A stretch of 64,000 nucleotides of DNA from Sphingobium sp. HWE2-09 (GCF_035989265.1 NZ_JAYKZX010000003.1:2813501-2877500), one strand, 5' to 3'. Shown: positions 16,658 to 26,684, numbered from the stretch's first letter. Notes: generated from the sequence alone by a model not told the origin. Made by a program: numbers and translations.

Positions 16658-17301
16658 TGCCCGACACATTGATGAGAAAGACGCGGACTATGTTCCATGT
16701 GAAACACCAAAGCGCCTTTGCCGCGCTGACCGCTGCAATGCTGCTGTCGGGCTGCGTATCCTTCGGTCCCAAGCCGCCGGCGCAGCTGTTGACGCTGGAC
16801 GCTACGCAGAAGGTGCCAGCTGGGGCGTCGCGCGTGGCCGGTGGCGGACGGACGCTGATCGTGGCCGATCCCAATGCGCCCAAGATGCTGGATACGGTGC
16901 GGGTGCCGGTGGTGCTATCGCCGACGTCGGTCGCTTATGTGACCAAAGTGCAGTGGGCCGACACGCCGCGCCATCTGTTCCGCGGACTGCTGGCCGAAAC
17001 GATCTCCGCCACCACCGACCGCGTGGTGCTGGATGCCGGGCAGTTTTCCGGTGATGGCGGCCAGCGATTGAGCGGCGAACTGGTGGCGTTCGGGATCGAC
17101 TCGGCGAGCAATGCGGCCGTCGTCACCTATGACGCGGTGCTGACCACGCCCAATGGCGTCGCATTGGCGCGTCAGCGCTTTACGGCGAGCCAGCCGGTGG
17201 GCGGCAAGATCGAGGCGACGACGATCGGCATGCCGCTCAACATGGCGGCCAACAAGGTAGCGGCCGATGTGGCGGCCTGGGCGGCGGCGGTGAAGGACTG
17301 A
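16654..17301 (+). CDS. ABC-type transport auxiliary lipoprotein (PqiC-like)
   Basis: The last gene of the Mla-type operon encodes an outer-membrane-type lipoprotein with the lipobox LLSGC (Cys34 from the first ATG). The following domain belongs to the ABC transport auxiliary component/PqiC family (LTLDATQKVPAG, then VADPNAPKMLDTVRVPVV). It probably forms the outer-membrane end of the lipid path, taking the place of VacJ/MlaA-type partners. ATG 16654 overlaps the mlaD stop. A second ATG at 16690 (MFHVKHQSAF) is as good a start, and it lies at the edge of a parS-like site. Confidence 0.85.
   Translation: MMPDTLMRKTRTMFHVKHQSAFAALTAAMLLSGCVSFGPKPPAQLLTLDATQKVPAGASRVAGGGRTLIVADPNAPKMLDTVRVPVVLSPTSVAYVTKVQWADTPRHLFRGLLAETISATTDRVVLDAGQFSGDGGQRLSGELVAFGIDSASNAAVVTYDAVLTTPNGVALARQRFTASQPVGGKIEATTIGMPLNMAANKVAADVAAWAAAVKD
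16691..16706. promoter_or_regulatory. parS: parS-like site 1 (one mismatch)
   Basis: TGTTCCATGTGAAACA differs at one central position from the fitting sequence TGTTCCACGTGAAACA. It lies at the start of the auxiliary lipoprotein gene, where it encodes FHVKH. Binding by ParB is predicted from similarity only. Confidence 0.55.
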
Positions 17302-17323
17302 CGCTGCCCTAAGCGGGGAAACC

Positions 17324-19924
17324 TTAGTCCAGGCTCTTCCCTACTTGTTCCATGACGTCCTTGGACAGGCCGGGTTGCGCCAGGATGCGTTGCAGTTCCG
17401 CTCGCATCAGGGCCGCGCGCCCTTCCTCGAACCGCTTCCAACGGCCAAGCGGCGGCACCAGCCGTGCTGCCGTCTGTGGGTTGAGCCGGTCGAGCGCGAT
17501 AATGCAATCGGCAACCAGGCTGTAGCCGCGCCCCGATATATGGTGGAACGCCCACTGGTTCGCGGCGAAGGCGCCGAATAGCGATCGCACCCGATTCGGG
17601 TTCGCCAGCGTGAAGTCGCGATGCTGGGCCAGTTGCGCGATCTGCTCTACCGTATCGGGATGTAGCGCGAACGCCTGCGTCTGGAACCATTTGTCGAGCG
17701 TCAGCGCGTCGTCGCGATAGCGGTTGTAGAAGATGTCGAGCGCGGCTTCCCGCTCAGCGCTGTCGCCATTGGCGAGGGTCGCCAACGCCGCCTGCCGTTC
17801 CGTCATGTTGTCGGCGTCGCTGAACTGCGCGAAGGCGATGGCGGGGCCATCCTGCACGCCGGACGCCACCAGATAATGGAGCGCCATGCTACGCAGCTTG
17901 CGCGCGCCCTTGGCGGCGGGTGACAGGGCGAAGGCGTCGGCCTTGGTCCGGGCATGGATGTCGCGCCATAGCGGCTCCAGCGCCAGGCCGATCGTCTGTT
18001 GCAAGGCATCGCGCGCCGCGTGGATCGCATCGGGATCGACCACCTGCATCTGGTCGCCCAGATAGGCTTCACTTGGCAGGCGGATCGCTTCGGCGATGAA
18101 GGCGGGGTCGAGCAGCGGATCGGTGATGGTGTGGCGCACGGCCGCGACGACCGCTTCGGCATCCACGCTCTGCCCGGCGATCCGGCCGACCAGCACATTG
18201 ACCATCAATTGCTGCATCGCTTCATAGCGGGCGAAGGGATCGTCGTCACGGGCCGACAGGAAAGCAAGGTCGGCTTGGCTGCGGTTGGTTTCGACGATGA
18301 CGGGCGCGGAAAAGCCGCGGTTGATCGATAGGATTGGCGCATCGGTAAAGCCGGTGAAGGTGAAGCTCTGTTTGGCTTCGGTCAGCATCAGCAGGTCGTC
18401 GTCGCGATGGCCGCCGGTAGCGGCGTCGAAAAGCGCCGTGCGTAGCGGGATCGCCATCGGCAGCTTGTCGGTCTGGCCGGGGGTCGGCGCTATCGACTGC
18501 TCCAGCGTCAATTCGACAGTCTGTGCTGCAGGATCATGGGTGATGAGGGCGCGGACATGCGGGGTGCCCGCCTGCTCATACCAGCGGCGGAATTGGATGA
18601 GGTCGATCGCCCCTCCCTCCTCCATCGCCTGTACGAAATCCTCGCAGGTGGCGGCGTCGCCGTCATGCCGGTCGAAATAGAGGTCGGTGCCTGCGCGGAA
18701 CCGCTCCGGCCCCATCATCAGCGCCATCATGCGGATCAGTTCGGCACCCTTATTATAGATGGTCGCCGTGTAGAAGTTACTGATTTCCATATAGGATTCA
18801 GGCCGCACCGGATGGGCGAGCGGGCCGCTATCCTCCTGAAACTGACCGGCGCGCAAAATGCGGACATCCTCGATCCGCTTCACCGCATGCGACCCCATGT
18901 CGGCGGAGAAATTCTGGTCGCGAAAGACGGTGAAGCCTTCCTTCAGGGAAAGCTGGAACCAGTCGCGACAGGTGACGCGATTGCCCGACCAGTTGTGGAA
19001 ATATTCATGCGCGACAACGCCTTCGACGCCGTCATAATCGATATCGGTCGCGGTTTCGGGATCGGCCAATATGTAGCGCGAATTGAAGATGTTGAGACCC
19101 TTATTCTCCATCGCGCCGAAATTGAAATCGGCCACCGCCACGATGTTGAAGACGTCCAGATCATATTCGCGGCCATAGACGCGCTCGTCCCAGGCCATGC
19201 TGTTCTTGAGCGCCTGCATCGCGTGATCGGTGCGGGGGAGGTCAGCCTCCCGCACCCAGATGCCAAGCGCCACCTCACGCCCGCTCATCTTTACGAACCG
19301 GTCGGCGTTGCAGGACAGTTCACCCGCCACCAGCGCGAACAAATAGCAGGGCTTGGGGAAGGGATCGTCCCACCGCGCATAATGACGACCGTCGTCAAGG
19401 TTGCCCTGCTCGATCGGATCGCCGTTGGCGAGCAGGATGGGGAAGCGCGCCTTGTCTGCCGCCATGCGCACGCTGTAGCGCGAGAGGACATCGGGGCGAT
19501 CCGGGAAGAAGGTGATGCGCCGAAAGCCTTCCGCTTCGCATTGGGTGCAGAGCAGCCCGCCGCTGGCATAGAGACCCATCAGCTTGCTATTGCCCTCGGG
19601 CGTCAGCTCCACCAGCGTCTCGACGTCATGGGCTTCCCCCGGCAGCGCGATGATGAGCGCGCCCGCTTCGAGATGCCATTCGTCCTGCGCGAGCGAACGG
19701 CCATCGACGCAGACCGCCAGCGGCACGATGCCTTCGCCATCCAGGCGCAATGGCCGGTCATGATCGCCGTTGCGCGTGACGGACAGCGTCGCCTTTACCC
19801 GGGTCATGGCTGGGTCGAGATCGAAGTCGAGCGCGATGGTCGGGACCAGCCAGTCGGGCGGACGATAGTCCAGGCGGCGAATGACGGCAGGCGCCGCGGC
19901 GTTAGTGGAGAGCATGTCGGCCAT
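17324..19924 (-). CDS. pepN: Aminopeptidase N (M1 family)
   Basis: This 866-residue enzyme has the M1 signatures in order: GAMENKGLNIFN (substrate-amine binding) and VVAHEYFHNWSGNRVTCRDW with the zinc motif HExxH (about residues 299-303) and the third ligand in LSLKEG. The length and C-terminal helical domain fit the alphaproteobacterial/E. coli PepN type. It removes N-terminal residues from peptides in the cytoplasm. It stands between the Mla operon and parB and is transcribed toward the Mla operon. Confidence 0.95.
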   Translation of the reverse strand: MADMLSTNAAAPAVIRRLDYRPPDWLVPTIALDFDLDPAMTRVKATLSVTRNGDHDRPLRLDGEGIVPLAVCVDGRSLAQDEWHLEAGALIIALPGEAHDVETLVELTPEGNSKLMGLYASGGLLCTQCEAEGFRRITFFPDRPDVLSRYSVRMAADKARFPILLANGDPIEQGNLDDGRHYARWDDPFPKPCYLFALVAGELSCNADRFVKMSGREVALGIWVREADLPRTDHAMQALKNSMAWDERVYGREYDLDVFNIVAVADFNFGAMENKGLNIFNSRYILADPETATDIDYDGVEGVVAHEYFHNWSGNRVTCRDWFQLSLKEGFTVFRDQNFSADMGSHAVKRIEDVRILRAGQFQEDSGPLAHPVRPESYMEISNFYTATIYNKGAELIRMMALMMGPERFRAGTDLYFDRHDGDAATCEDFVQAMEEGGAIDLIQFRRWYEQAGTPHVRALITHDPAAQTVELTLEQSIAPTPGQTDKLPMAIPLRTALFDAATGGHRDDDLLMLTEAKQSFTFTGFTDAPILSINRGFSAPVIVETNRSQADLAFLSARDDDPFARYEAMQQLMVNVLVGRIAGQSVDAEAVVAAVRHTITDPLLDPAFIAEAIRLPSEAYLGDQMQVVDPDAIHAARDALQQTIGLALEPLWRDIHARTKADAFALSPAAKGARKLRSMALHYLVASGVQDGPAIAFAQFSDADNMTERQAALATLANGDSAEREAALDIFYNRYRDDALTLDKWFQTQAFALHPDTVEQIAQLAQHRDFTLANPNRVRSLFGAFAANQWAFHHISGRGYSLVADCIIALDRLNPQTAARLVPPLGRWKRFEEGRAALMRAELQRILAQPGLSKDVMEQVGKSLD

Positions 19925-20020
19925 GCGATCAACCTAGGGAGCAGGGTCGCAAAAGACCAGTGCGCTTTACGTCAGCCCTGTCTCGAACCCATCGAACTTC
20001 GCGCTTAGCGGCGTTCAGAC

Positions 20021-20947
20021 TTAGATGCGCTCGCCCGACAGGCGCTGGCACAGCATATCAAGCTGGTCGAGATTGGAATAGCGCAGCGACAGCGTACCAC
20101 CGGCCGATCCGCCCTCATGCACGATATCGACCTTCAAACCCAATATGTCGGCCAGATGCTGTTCCAACGCGGCGATATCCGGGTCTTTGTCTCGTGCGCC
20201 GCTGTTTCGTTTCACTGTCGTCGCTTCGGCACCGGTCTTCACGCGGCGGACCAACTGTTCGGTGTCGCGAACGGACAGGCCTTTATCTTCCACCTGCCGG
20301 GCCAGCGCTTCGCAATCCGGCACGCCGATCAGCGCACGGGCATGACCCATGCTGATCTTGCTCTCCATCACCTGCTGCTGCACGCTTTGTGGCAGTTCCA
20401 GCAGGCGCATGAGATTGGCAACATGGCTGCGCGATTTGCCGACGATCCGGCCTAGCGCTTCCTGGCTATGGTGAAATTCGGCAATCAGCTTGCGATAGGC
20501 CTCGGCCTCTTCGATCGGGTTCAGATCCTCGCGCTGGATATTTTCGATCAGCGCGATTTCGAGCGTTTCCTGCTCGTCGAAATCGCGGACGATTGCCGGA
20601 ATACGGTGGAGCTGCGCCCGTTGCGCGGCGCGCCAGCGGCGTTCGCCCGCGATGATCTGAAACCCGCCGCCATGGGGGCGTACGATGATCGGTTGAATGA
20701 TGCCGCGCTTGGCGATGCTGTCGGCCAGTTCCTGCAACGCGCCGTCATCGAAATGACGGCGCGGCTGTTCAGGATGCGGCTGGATGAGCGAGACTTCGAT
20801 GCTCTGCACCGATTTGCCATTGGCGGGGATGGCGCTCGGTGCGACCGGTTCTTCGCGCGCGACGTCGCCCAGCAGGGCGGACAGCCCGCGGCCCAGGCCA
20901 TGAGGACGCTTGGCAATCTTGGGCTTGTCGGTCGTTTCGTCGCTCAA
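20021..20947 (-). CDS. parB: Chromosome partitioning protein ParB
   Basis: The 308-residue ParB has the N-terminal box RPHGLGRGLSALLGD, the CTP-binding core (QPRRHFDDGALQELADSI, then GERRWRAAQRAQLHRIP), IENIQREDLNPIEEA and the helix-turn-helix region (LGRIVGKSRSHVANLMRLL). The C-terminal dimerisation domain follows. The start is a TTG at 20947, overlapping the parA stop (TTGA) with CAGGAGG at the right distance. The longer frame from 21121 runs inside parA and is not used. It binds parS and works with ParA to segregate the chromosome origin. Confidence 0.95.
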   Translation of the reverse strand: MSDETTDKPKIAKRPHGLGRGLSALLGDVAREEPVAPSAIPANGKSVQSIEVSLIQPHPEQPRRHFDDGALQELADSIAKRGIIQPIIVRPHGGGFQIIAGERRWRAAQRAQLHRIPAIVRDFDEQETLEIALIENIQREDLNPIEEAEAYRKLIAEFHHSQEALGRIVGKSRSHVANLMRLLELPQSVQQQVMESKISMGHARALIGVPDCEALARQVEDKGLSVRDTEQLVRRVKTGAEATTVKRNSGARDKDPDIAALEQHLADILGLKVDIVHEGGSAGGTLSLRYSNLDQLDMLCQRLSGERI

Positions 20948-21726
20948 GCGGCAACCTCCTGTCGGGGCAGGCGCGCGATCAGTTCGCGCGCCAGACGCAT
21001 ATAGGCTTCCGACCCCGAACAGCGGAAGTCGTAGATCAGCGCCGGGACGCCATGGCTGGGCGCTTCGGACAAGCGCACATTGCGGGGGATGACGGTCGAA
21101 AAGACGAGATCGCCAAGGCACGCGCGTACATCGTCGGCGACCTGATCCGTCAGCCGATTGCGGCGATCATACATGGTGAGCGCCACGCCCATGATCGACA
21201 GGCCAGGATTGAAACGACCGCGAATACGCTCGACTGTTTGCAGCAGTTGCGACAAGCCTTCGAGCGCAAAAAATTCGCATTGCAGCGGGACCAAGAGATA
21301 TTGCGCGCCGACCATGGCGTTGATGGTCAACAGGCCCAGCGACGGCGGACAATCGATCAGGCAGATGTCCCATCGCCCCGGCTGAGCTTCGGCGAGCACC
21401 CGCTCCAGCCGATGGGTGCGCTGCTCGTAATCGATCAGCTCGATTTCGCAGCCCGATAGATCCTGCGTTGCGGGCACCAGGTCGAGCTTCGGCACGCGGG
21501 TGGCGATGATGGTATCGTCGAGCGCGCAATTGCCGACCAGCAGGTCGTAGCTGGATTGCGCGCGGTCGGCATGGCCAACGCCAAGGCCGGTGGAAGCATT
21601 GCCCTGCGGATCGAGATCGACCAGCAATACGCGCAATCCCGTGGCCGCTAAGCCGGTAGCGAGATTGATCGCGGTGGTGGTCTTGCCCACGCCGCCCTTC
21701 TGATTGGCGATGGCGATGCGGATCAT
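20944..21726 (-). CDS. parA: Chromosome partitioning ATPase ParA
   Basis: This 260-residue Walker-type ATPase starts [20 protein letters not shown], the deviant Walker A motif. It continues with LVDLDPQGNASTGLG (Walker A' region) and ICLIDCPPSLGLLTINA (Walker B region). ParA dimers bind the nucleoid and pull ParB-parS complexes apart. Its start overlaps the end of rsmG by 4 bases and its stop overlaps the TTG of parB, so rsmG, parA and parB are translationally coupled. Confidence 0.96.
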   Translation of the reverse strand: MIRIAIANQKGGVGKTTTAINLATGLAATGLRVLLVDLDPQGNASTGLGVGHADRAQSSYDLLVGNCALDDTIIATRVPKLDLVPATQDLSGCEIELIDYEQRTHRLERVLAEAQPGRWDICLIDCPPSLGLLTINAMVGAQYLLVPLQCEFFALEGLSQLLQTVERIRGRFNPGLSIMGVALTMYDRRNRLTDQVADDVRACLGDLVFSTVIPRNVRLSEAPSHGVPALIYDFRCSGSEAYMRLARELIARLPRQEVAA

Positions 21727-22367
21727 CCTCGGCCTTTCCTCTTGGCGACGGGTGCTACGGCATGGGCAACAATGATGGCGCTATCGGCGTCCGTCACGCT
21801 GGGTTCCACGTGAAACACACCTTGCCATGTCGAACGCGCCGCCTCCAGTTCATTTTGCGCATTTCGTCCCTTGGGCAGCACCCAGAGGCTTTTTTTGTCA
21901 GAAAGGTGCAGCGCCAATTCCAACAATTTGGGTAGCGGCGCATAGGCGCGTGCGCTGATGATGGCAGCGCTGGTCGGCGGCACCATTTCGACACGACCGC
22001 CGAAGACACGGGCATGGGTGAGACGTAGGTCGGCGATGACGTCCTCAAGGAAGTCGATCCGCTTACGTCGGGATTCCACCATCATCACCGGTCGATCCGA
22101 TAGGCAGGCGATTACAATGCCGGGCAGCCCTGCTCCCGATCCCAGGTCGAGCCATTCGCCTTCGCCAGCGCTTTTCGTGTGGAGGAGCAACTGCGCGGAA
22201 TCGACGATGTGGCGCGCCCAGATATGCGGCCGGGTCGATACCGCGATCAGATTTTGCTCGTCCATCGCGGATAGCAGGATGGCGACATAGCGTTCCAGCC
22301 GATCCCATGTTTCACGTGAAACATCGCATTGCGCCGTCAGCCAAGCGCGGGCTTCGTCTTCGGTCAC
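21723..22367 (-). CDS. rsmG: 16S rRNA (guanine527-N7)-methyltransferase RsmG
   Basis: The 214-residue GidB/RsmG protein shows the SAM-binding loop [15 protein letters not shown] and [17 protein letters not shown]. It methylates G527 in 16S rRNA. Both ends of the gene contain parS-type sequence: near the N-terminus codons for VSRET are the perfect site at 22308-22323, and near the C-terminus the codons for VFHVEP are the site at 21802-21817. The start overlaps mnmG by 4 bases. Confidence 0.93.
   Translation of the reverse strand: MTEDEARAWLTAQCDVSRETWDRLERYVAILLSAMDEQNLIAVSTRPHIWARHIVDSAQLLLHTKSAGEGEWLDLGSGAGLPGIVIACLSDRPVMMVESRRKRIDFLEDVIADLRLTHARVFGGRVEMVPPTSAAIISARAYAPLPKLLELALHLSDKKSLWVLPKGRNAQNELEAARSTWQGVFHVEPSVTDADSAIIVAHAVAPVAKRKGRG
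21802..21817. promoter_or_regulatory. parS: parS-like site 2, in rsmG
   Basis: GGTTCCACGTGAAACA matches 15 of 16 positions of the fitting sequence TGTTCCACGTGAAACA. It is within the coding region of rsmG, about 860 bases from the parA-parB junction. Confidence 0.75.
22308..22323. promoter_or_regulatory. parS: parS site 3, perfect palindrome, in rsmG
   Basis: TGTTTCACGTGAAACA is a perfect 16-bp palindrome identical to the classical parS consensus. It lies in the 5' part of rsmG, within 1.4 kb of parB. This is the strongest predicted ParB site in the window. Confidence 0.9.
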
Positions 22368-24214
22368 GCGGCCACCCGGCGGATATGGACGAGAATGGCG
22401 GCCAGCGCGGCGGGGGTGATGCCGCGGATTCGCCCGGCAGCTGCCAGCGTATCCGGGCGGGCCGCGTCTAGCCGCTCGATCATTTCGGTCGACAGACCGC
22501 CGATGGTGCGGAAGTCAAAATCGGCGGGGATGACGACGCGCTCGTTGCGCCGCAGTTCAGCAATCTCGGCGTCTTGGCGTTGGAGATAGGGGGCGTAGTG
22601 TGCGTCCTCCAATATCTCGTCGCGCAGATCAGCGGGGGCTTCGCGCAACACGGGCACCAGGTTGCAGAGCAGCGCTTTGTCGACTTCGGGAAAACGTGCC
22701 CACTCGAACAGGATGCGGCGCGCTCCGTCCTGGCGAACAGTAGCGCCCGCGCGCGCCATTTCGCTGGCGGTCATCTGTGTATTCAGCGCGGTTTCGATCA
22801 CCGCCCGCTGGCTTTGGCGCTGAGCCAATCGTTCCGCTCGCGCCGGACCGATGACGCCATGGCTCAGGCCGATTGGTCCCAACCGGGTTTCGGCGTTATC
22901 GGCGCGCAGCCGCAATCGATATTCGGCGCGTGCGGTCAACATTCGATAAGGTTCGGTCACGCCCTGCAACACCAGATCGTCGATCATGACGCCGATATAG
23001 CTGCTGGCGCGATCCAGAACCATGGGCGTTTCCCCACGCGCACGGGCGGCGGCGTTGACGCCGGCAACCAGTCCCTGGGCTGCAGCCTCTTCATAGCCGG
23101 TCGTGCCATTGATCTGGCCCGCGCAGAACAGGCCGGGGAGTTGCCGCACCTCCAATGTGGTGTCGAGCGCGCGCGGATCGATATGATCATATTCAACCGC
23201 ATAGCCCGGCACGGCGATCTCGACCTGCTCCAGTCCCGGCATCGACCGGACCATGGCGATCTGAACATCGGTGGGGAGAGAGGTGCTGATGCCATTGGGA
23301 TAGACGAGCGGATCGTCCAGCCCTTCAGGCTCCAGGAAAATCTGATGCCCATCGCGATCACCGAAGCGCAGCACCTTGTCCTCGATCGAAGGACAATAGC
23401 GCGGCCCCCGCCCCTCGATGGCACCACTGAACAAGGGGGAGCGATCCATGCCTTCGCGGATGATCGCATGCGTTGCGTCGTTGGTGCGCGTGATGGCGCA
23501 GGCGAGTTGCGGCAGGACGCGGCTGTCCGATAGCGGCGACATGGTCCAGCCTGCCGCATCAGACGGCTGGGTTTCCAGCCTGGCCCAATCGATGGTGCGG
23601 CCGTCCAGGCGGGGTGGCGTGCCGGTCTTCAGCCGGGCGATCGGCAGGTCGAGGGAGCGGAGTTGGACGCCCAGTGCGCTGGCGGCGCGTTCGCCGATCC
23701 GGCCACCAGTTTCGCGCTCGTCGCCGCGAAACAATTTCCCGCCCAGGAAGGTGCCGGTAGCCAGCACGACCGCGGCGGCGGTAAGCGCGCGGCCGTCCGC
23801 CAAAGCTATGCCAGTGACCGCGTCATTGCCGATCAGCAATGCAACGGCATCGCCCTCGACAATCTCAAGCTCGGCTTGCGCGTCGAGCATCTGGTGGATG
23901 GCGGCGCGATAGCGTTGGCGATCAGCCTGCACGCGTGGTCCCTGCACGGCGGCGCCCTTGCTGCTGTTGAGCATCCGATAATGGATCGCGGCGGCGTCGG
24001 CGGCGCGCGCGATCAGGCCGTCCAGCGCATCGACTTCGCGGACCAGGTGGCCCTTGCCCAATCCGCCAATCGCCGGATTGCAGGACATGGCGCCAACGGT
24101 CGCACGTTCGAATGTCAGCAGCGCGACGGACACGCCCTTGCGCGCTGCCGCGGCGGCCGCTTCGCAACCTGCATGGCCGCCACCGACCACGATCACATCA
24201 TAGCTTGTTCGCAT
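22364..24214 (-). CDS. mnmG: tRNA uridine-5-carboxymethylaminomethyl modification enzyme MnmG
   Basis: MnmG (GidA) is a 616-residue FAD protein that works with MnmE on U34 of tRNAs. The N-terminal dinucleotide motif [15 protein letters not shown] is visible, followed by [20 protein letters not shown] with the catalytic cysteine region. Further conserved motifs are [11 protein letters not shown] and [20 protein letters not shown]. Its C-terminus overlaps rsmG, matching the usual mnmG-rsmG-parA-parB order near origins. Confidence 0.96.
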   Translation of the reverse strand: MRTSYDVIVVGGGHAGCEAAAAAARKGVSVALLTFERATVGAMSCNPAIGGLGKGHLVREVDALDGLIARAADAAAIHYRMLNSSKGAAVQGPRVQADRQRYRAAIHQMLDAQAELEIVEGDAVALLIGNDAVTGIALADGRALTAAAVVLATGTFLGGKLFRGDERETGGRIGERAASALGVQLRSLDLPIARLKTGTPPRLDGRTIDWARLETQPSDAAGWTMSPLSDSRVLPQLACAITRTNDATHAIIREGMDRSPLFSGAIEGRGPRYCPSIEDKVLRFGDRDGHQIFLEPEGLDDPLVYPNGISTSLPTDVQIAMVRSMPGLEQVEIAVPGYAVEYDHIDPRALDTTLEVRQLPGLFCAGQINGTTGYEEAAAQGLVAGVNAAARARGETPMVLDRASSYIGVMIDDLVLQGVTEPYRMLTARAEYRLRLRADNAETRLGPIGLSHGVIGPARAERLAQRQSQRAVIETALNTQMTASEMARAGATVRQDGARRILFEWARFPEVDKALLCNLVPVLREAPADLRDEILEDAHYAPYLQRQDAEIAELRRNERVVIPADFDFRTIGGLSTEMIERLDAARPDTLAAAGRIRGITPAALAAILVHIRRVAA

Positions 24215-24253
24215 GGCCTGCCCTTATCAGAGTCAGGGGGGCCGGGTCAAAAG

Positions 24254-24269
24254 CGTTCCACGTGGAACA
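24254..24269. promoter_or_regulatory. parS: parS-like site 4, between mnmE and mnmG
   Basis: CGTTCCACGTGGAACA contains the inner 14-bp palindrome GTTCCACGTGGAAC. It occupies the 59-base gap between the mnmE stop and the mnmG start and is the only member of the set that is fully intergenic. Confidence 0.78.
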
Positions 24270-24273
24270 GAGT

Positions 24274-25566
24274 CTATTTGCCGATACAGAAACCGGAAAA
24301 AAGACGATCTAGCATATTTTCCGTCCCAGCCTGGCCGGTCAGGGCATCGATCGTGCGGCGCGCCTGGCGAAGGTCTTCGGCGATAACGAGCAGGTCATGG
24401 CTGGCAGCGGCGGCGGTGAGATGGTCGTGCAATTGTCTCACTCCCTGTCGCTGTCGTGCATGTAGGGCATAGTCACCAGCCCTTGGGAGCAACGCAGCGG
24501 CGCGGTGTTGCAACGTTTCGACCAAAGCGTTCATACCCTCACCGCTCTGGGCGGACAGGCGCAGGCCGGGGCGCTCACTATTACCGCGATCGCACTGGGC
24601 GGCGATCAACATGGCGTCTTCGCACGGCATGTCCGCCGCATCGCCCAGCCACAGAATGATGTCGGCAGCGTCGAGCGCGGCGCGCGCGCGGTCGATGCCG
24701 ATCGCTTCGATGGCGTCGCGCGTTTCGCCACGCAGCCCGGCGGTATCGGTGAACAGGAAGGCGGTGCCACCGATCGCGGCGGGCACCTCTATCCGGTCGC
24801 GGGTCGTGCCGGCGATGTCGGACACAATCGCCGCCTCGCGCCCGACCAGCGCGTTGAGCAGCGTGGACTTGCCCGCATTGGGAGGACCGGCGAGCACCAC
24901 GCGGATGCCATCGCGCAACCGTTCGGCTGACGGCGCGGCAAGGATGGCGGCGACATCCTGGGCCAGGGCGAATATCCCCTCCCCGATCCGCATTTCGATC
25001 GCCGCTTCGGGGACGTCATCCTCGTCCGAAAAATCGAGCGCGGCTTCGGCCATTGCGGACAGGTCGAGCAGCATCCCACGCCAACCATCGATGCGGCGGG
25101 AAAAATGCCCCTCCGCCATCATCAGCGCGGCGCGGCGTTGCCCCTCGGTTTCGGCGGCGAGCAGATCGGACAGGCCTTCGACTGCGTTCAGGTCCATGCG
25201 GCCATGGGCGAAGGCGCGGCGGGTGAACTCGCCTGCTTCGGCGCGACGCAGGCCCGGCATTGCGGCCAGCGCCTCCTCAACCGCGGCGATGACCGCACGG
25301 CCGCCATGGCAATGGAATTCCGCCATATCCTCCCCGGTGACGGTGGCCGGGCCGGGCAGCCATAAGAGCAGTGCACGATCCAACGGCGCATTGTCGCGCG
25401 GGTCTTTCAGCAGAGCAAGGCTGGCGGTGCGGGGCGGCGGCAGTCGGCGCGCCAGGGCTTGCAGCGCCGATCCCGCCGCTGGGCCACTGACCCGGATGAC
25501 GGCAATCCCCGCCGGTGGCGCACCACTGGACAGGGCGAATATCGTATCGCCTTCGCGGTCGGGCAC
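24274..25566 (-). CDS. mnmE: tRNA modification GTPase MnmE
   Basis: The 430-residue MnmE has an N-terminal folate-binding domain (TIFALSSGAPPAGIAVIRVS), a helical domain and an inserted G domain. Walker A is GPPNAGKSTLLNALVG, the switch region is IAGTTRDRIEV and G3 is DTAGLRGETRDAIE. The C-terminal motif FCIGK with its conserved cysteine completes the enzyme. With MnmG it forms cmnm5U34 in tRNA. Only 4 bases separate it from the DUF6489 gene upstream. Confidence 0.95.
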   Translation of the reverse strand: MPDREGDTIFALSSGAPPAGIAVIRVSGPAAGSALQALARRLPPPRTASLALLKDPRDNAPLDRALLLWLPGPATVTGEDMAEFHCHGGRAVIAAVEEALAAMPGLRRAEAGEFTRRAFAHGRMDLNAVEGLSDLLAAETEGQRRAALMMAEGHFSRRIDGWRGMLLDLSAMAEAALDFSDEDDVPEAAIEMRIGEGIFALAQDVAAILAAPSAERLRDGIRVVLAGPPNAGKSTLLNALVGREAAIVSDIAGTTRDRIEVPAAIGGTAFLFTDTAGLRGETRDAIEAIGIDRARAALDAADIILWLGDAADMPCEDAMLIAAQCDRGNSERPGLRLSAQSGEGMNALVETLQHRAAALLPRAGDYALHARQRQGVRQLHDHLTAAAASHDLLVIAEDLRQARRTIDALTGQAGTENMLDRLFSGFCIGK

Positions 25567-25570
25567 AGGC

Positions 25571-25819
25571 TTATTTCTTGTCGCTGCCGCTCATGCCCGC
25601 CAGGCCCATGTTCATCATCTGCTGGAACAGGCGCATGCCTGCATCGCCCATGGGCGAGAAGCTTTTGAACAGGGTTTCCATCTGCTCGACATTGGCGACG
25701 CCATCGAAACCGTCGAGCATCGTCTTGATATATTTGTCATGAATGGGGGTCACGTCGGGCAGGCCCAGAAAGGCGCGCGCTTCGGCTGGGGTGCAGTCCA
25801 CATCTACGGTCACCTTCAT
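25571..25819 (-). CDS. DUF6489 family small protein
   Basis: This 82-residue protein begins MKVTVDVDCTPAEARAFLGL, the hallmark of DUF6489, and continues with PIHDKYIKTMLDGFDG and a methionine-rich helical C-terminus (MRLFQQMMNMGLAGM). The function is unknown. The family is commonly placed beside mnmE in sphingomonads. I use the internal ATG at 25819, since the longer frame to 26005 would include unrelated leader sequence. Confidence 0.82.
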   Translation of the reverse strand: MKVTVDVDCTPAEARAFLGLPDVTPIHDKYIKTMLDGFDGVANVEQMETLFKSFSPMGDAGMRLFQQMMNMGLAGMSGSDKK

Positions 25820-25982
25820 GTCGCTGCCCTTCCCTCTGGCCTTTCCTTCGGCCTGCCGATCGTTGCCGACCGTCATGCCGCAACTGGCCGCATCAACGCA
25901 AATTTTAAACGCGTCCTGTGGTTGCACGGCGGGGCCGATCGGCCAATATGCGCTGCATATTCCATAGGACAAGGATAGCGGC

Positions 25983-26684
25983 ATGGGCGACTTCACTCCG
26001 ATCAAGACGCTGGAAGGCGATGCGCAGTTCGACGCCTATGTGGCGAAGCCGGAAGAGGAGGCGAGCGCGGCGATCATCGTCATCCAGGAAATCTTTGGCG
26101 TGAATGAGGGCATCCGCGCCAAATGCGATAGCTGGGCCAAGGCCGGTTACCTCGCCTACGCGCCAGACCTGTTCTGGCGGATCGAACCGCATATCGAACT
26201 GGATGCCGATGTGCCGGAGCAGATGGAGGCCGCACTGGGCCTGATGCCCAAGTTCAACCAGGACCAGGGCATTCGCGATATCGAAGCGACGATCAAGGCG
26301 GCGCGCGCGGCGATGGGCGGCGATGGCAAGGTCGGCGTGGTTGGCTATTGTCTAGGCGGGCGATTGGCCTTCATGAGCGCCTGCCGCACAGATGGCGATG
26401 CCTTTGTCGGCTATTATGGCGTCGGCATCGATGGTCTGTTGGGTGAGCAACATGCGATCGGCAAGCCGGTGCTGCTGCACGTGCCGACCGCCGATCATTT
26501 CGTTTTGCCCGACGCGCAAAAGGCGATGCATGAAGGACTGGCAGACAATCGCCATGTCACGCTCTATGACTATGAAGGGTTGGACCATGGCTTTGCGGCT
26601 GAGCAGGGCCAGCGTCGCGACGAAGACGGCGCCGTGCTGGCCGATCGCCGCACTGCCGATTTCTTTGCCGAGCATCTCGCCTGA
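25983..26684 (+). CDS. Dienelactone hydrolase family protein
   Basis: This 233-residue alpha/beta hydrolase has the nucleophile elbow VVGYCLGGRLAF, where a cysteine replaces serine as in dienelactone hydrolases. The acid sits in HVPTADHFV and the histidine in YEGLDHGFA. No aromatic-degradation genes adjoin it, so a carboxymethylenebutenolidase role is unproved. The gene is divergent from DUF6489 and overlaps the qor start by one base. Confidence 0.87.
   Translation: MGDFTPIKTLEGDAQFDAYVAKPEEEASAAIIVIQEIFGVNEGIRAKCDSWAKAGYLAYAPDLFWRIEPHIELDADVPEQMEAALGLMPKFNQDQGIRDIEATIKAARAAMGGDGKVGVVGYCLGGRLAFMSACRTDGDAFVGYYGVGIDGLLGEQHAIGKPVLLHVPTADHFVLPDAQKAMHEGLADNRHVTLYDYEGLDHGFAAEQGQRRDEDGAVLADRRTADFFAEHLA

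Noticed and set aside
20948..21121. N-terminal extension of ParB from 21121
   Set aside because: This part lies inside parA and lacks ParB similarity; the TTG at 20947 with a good ribosome binding site fits the family start.
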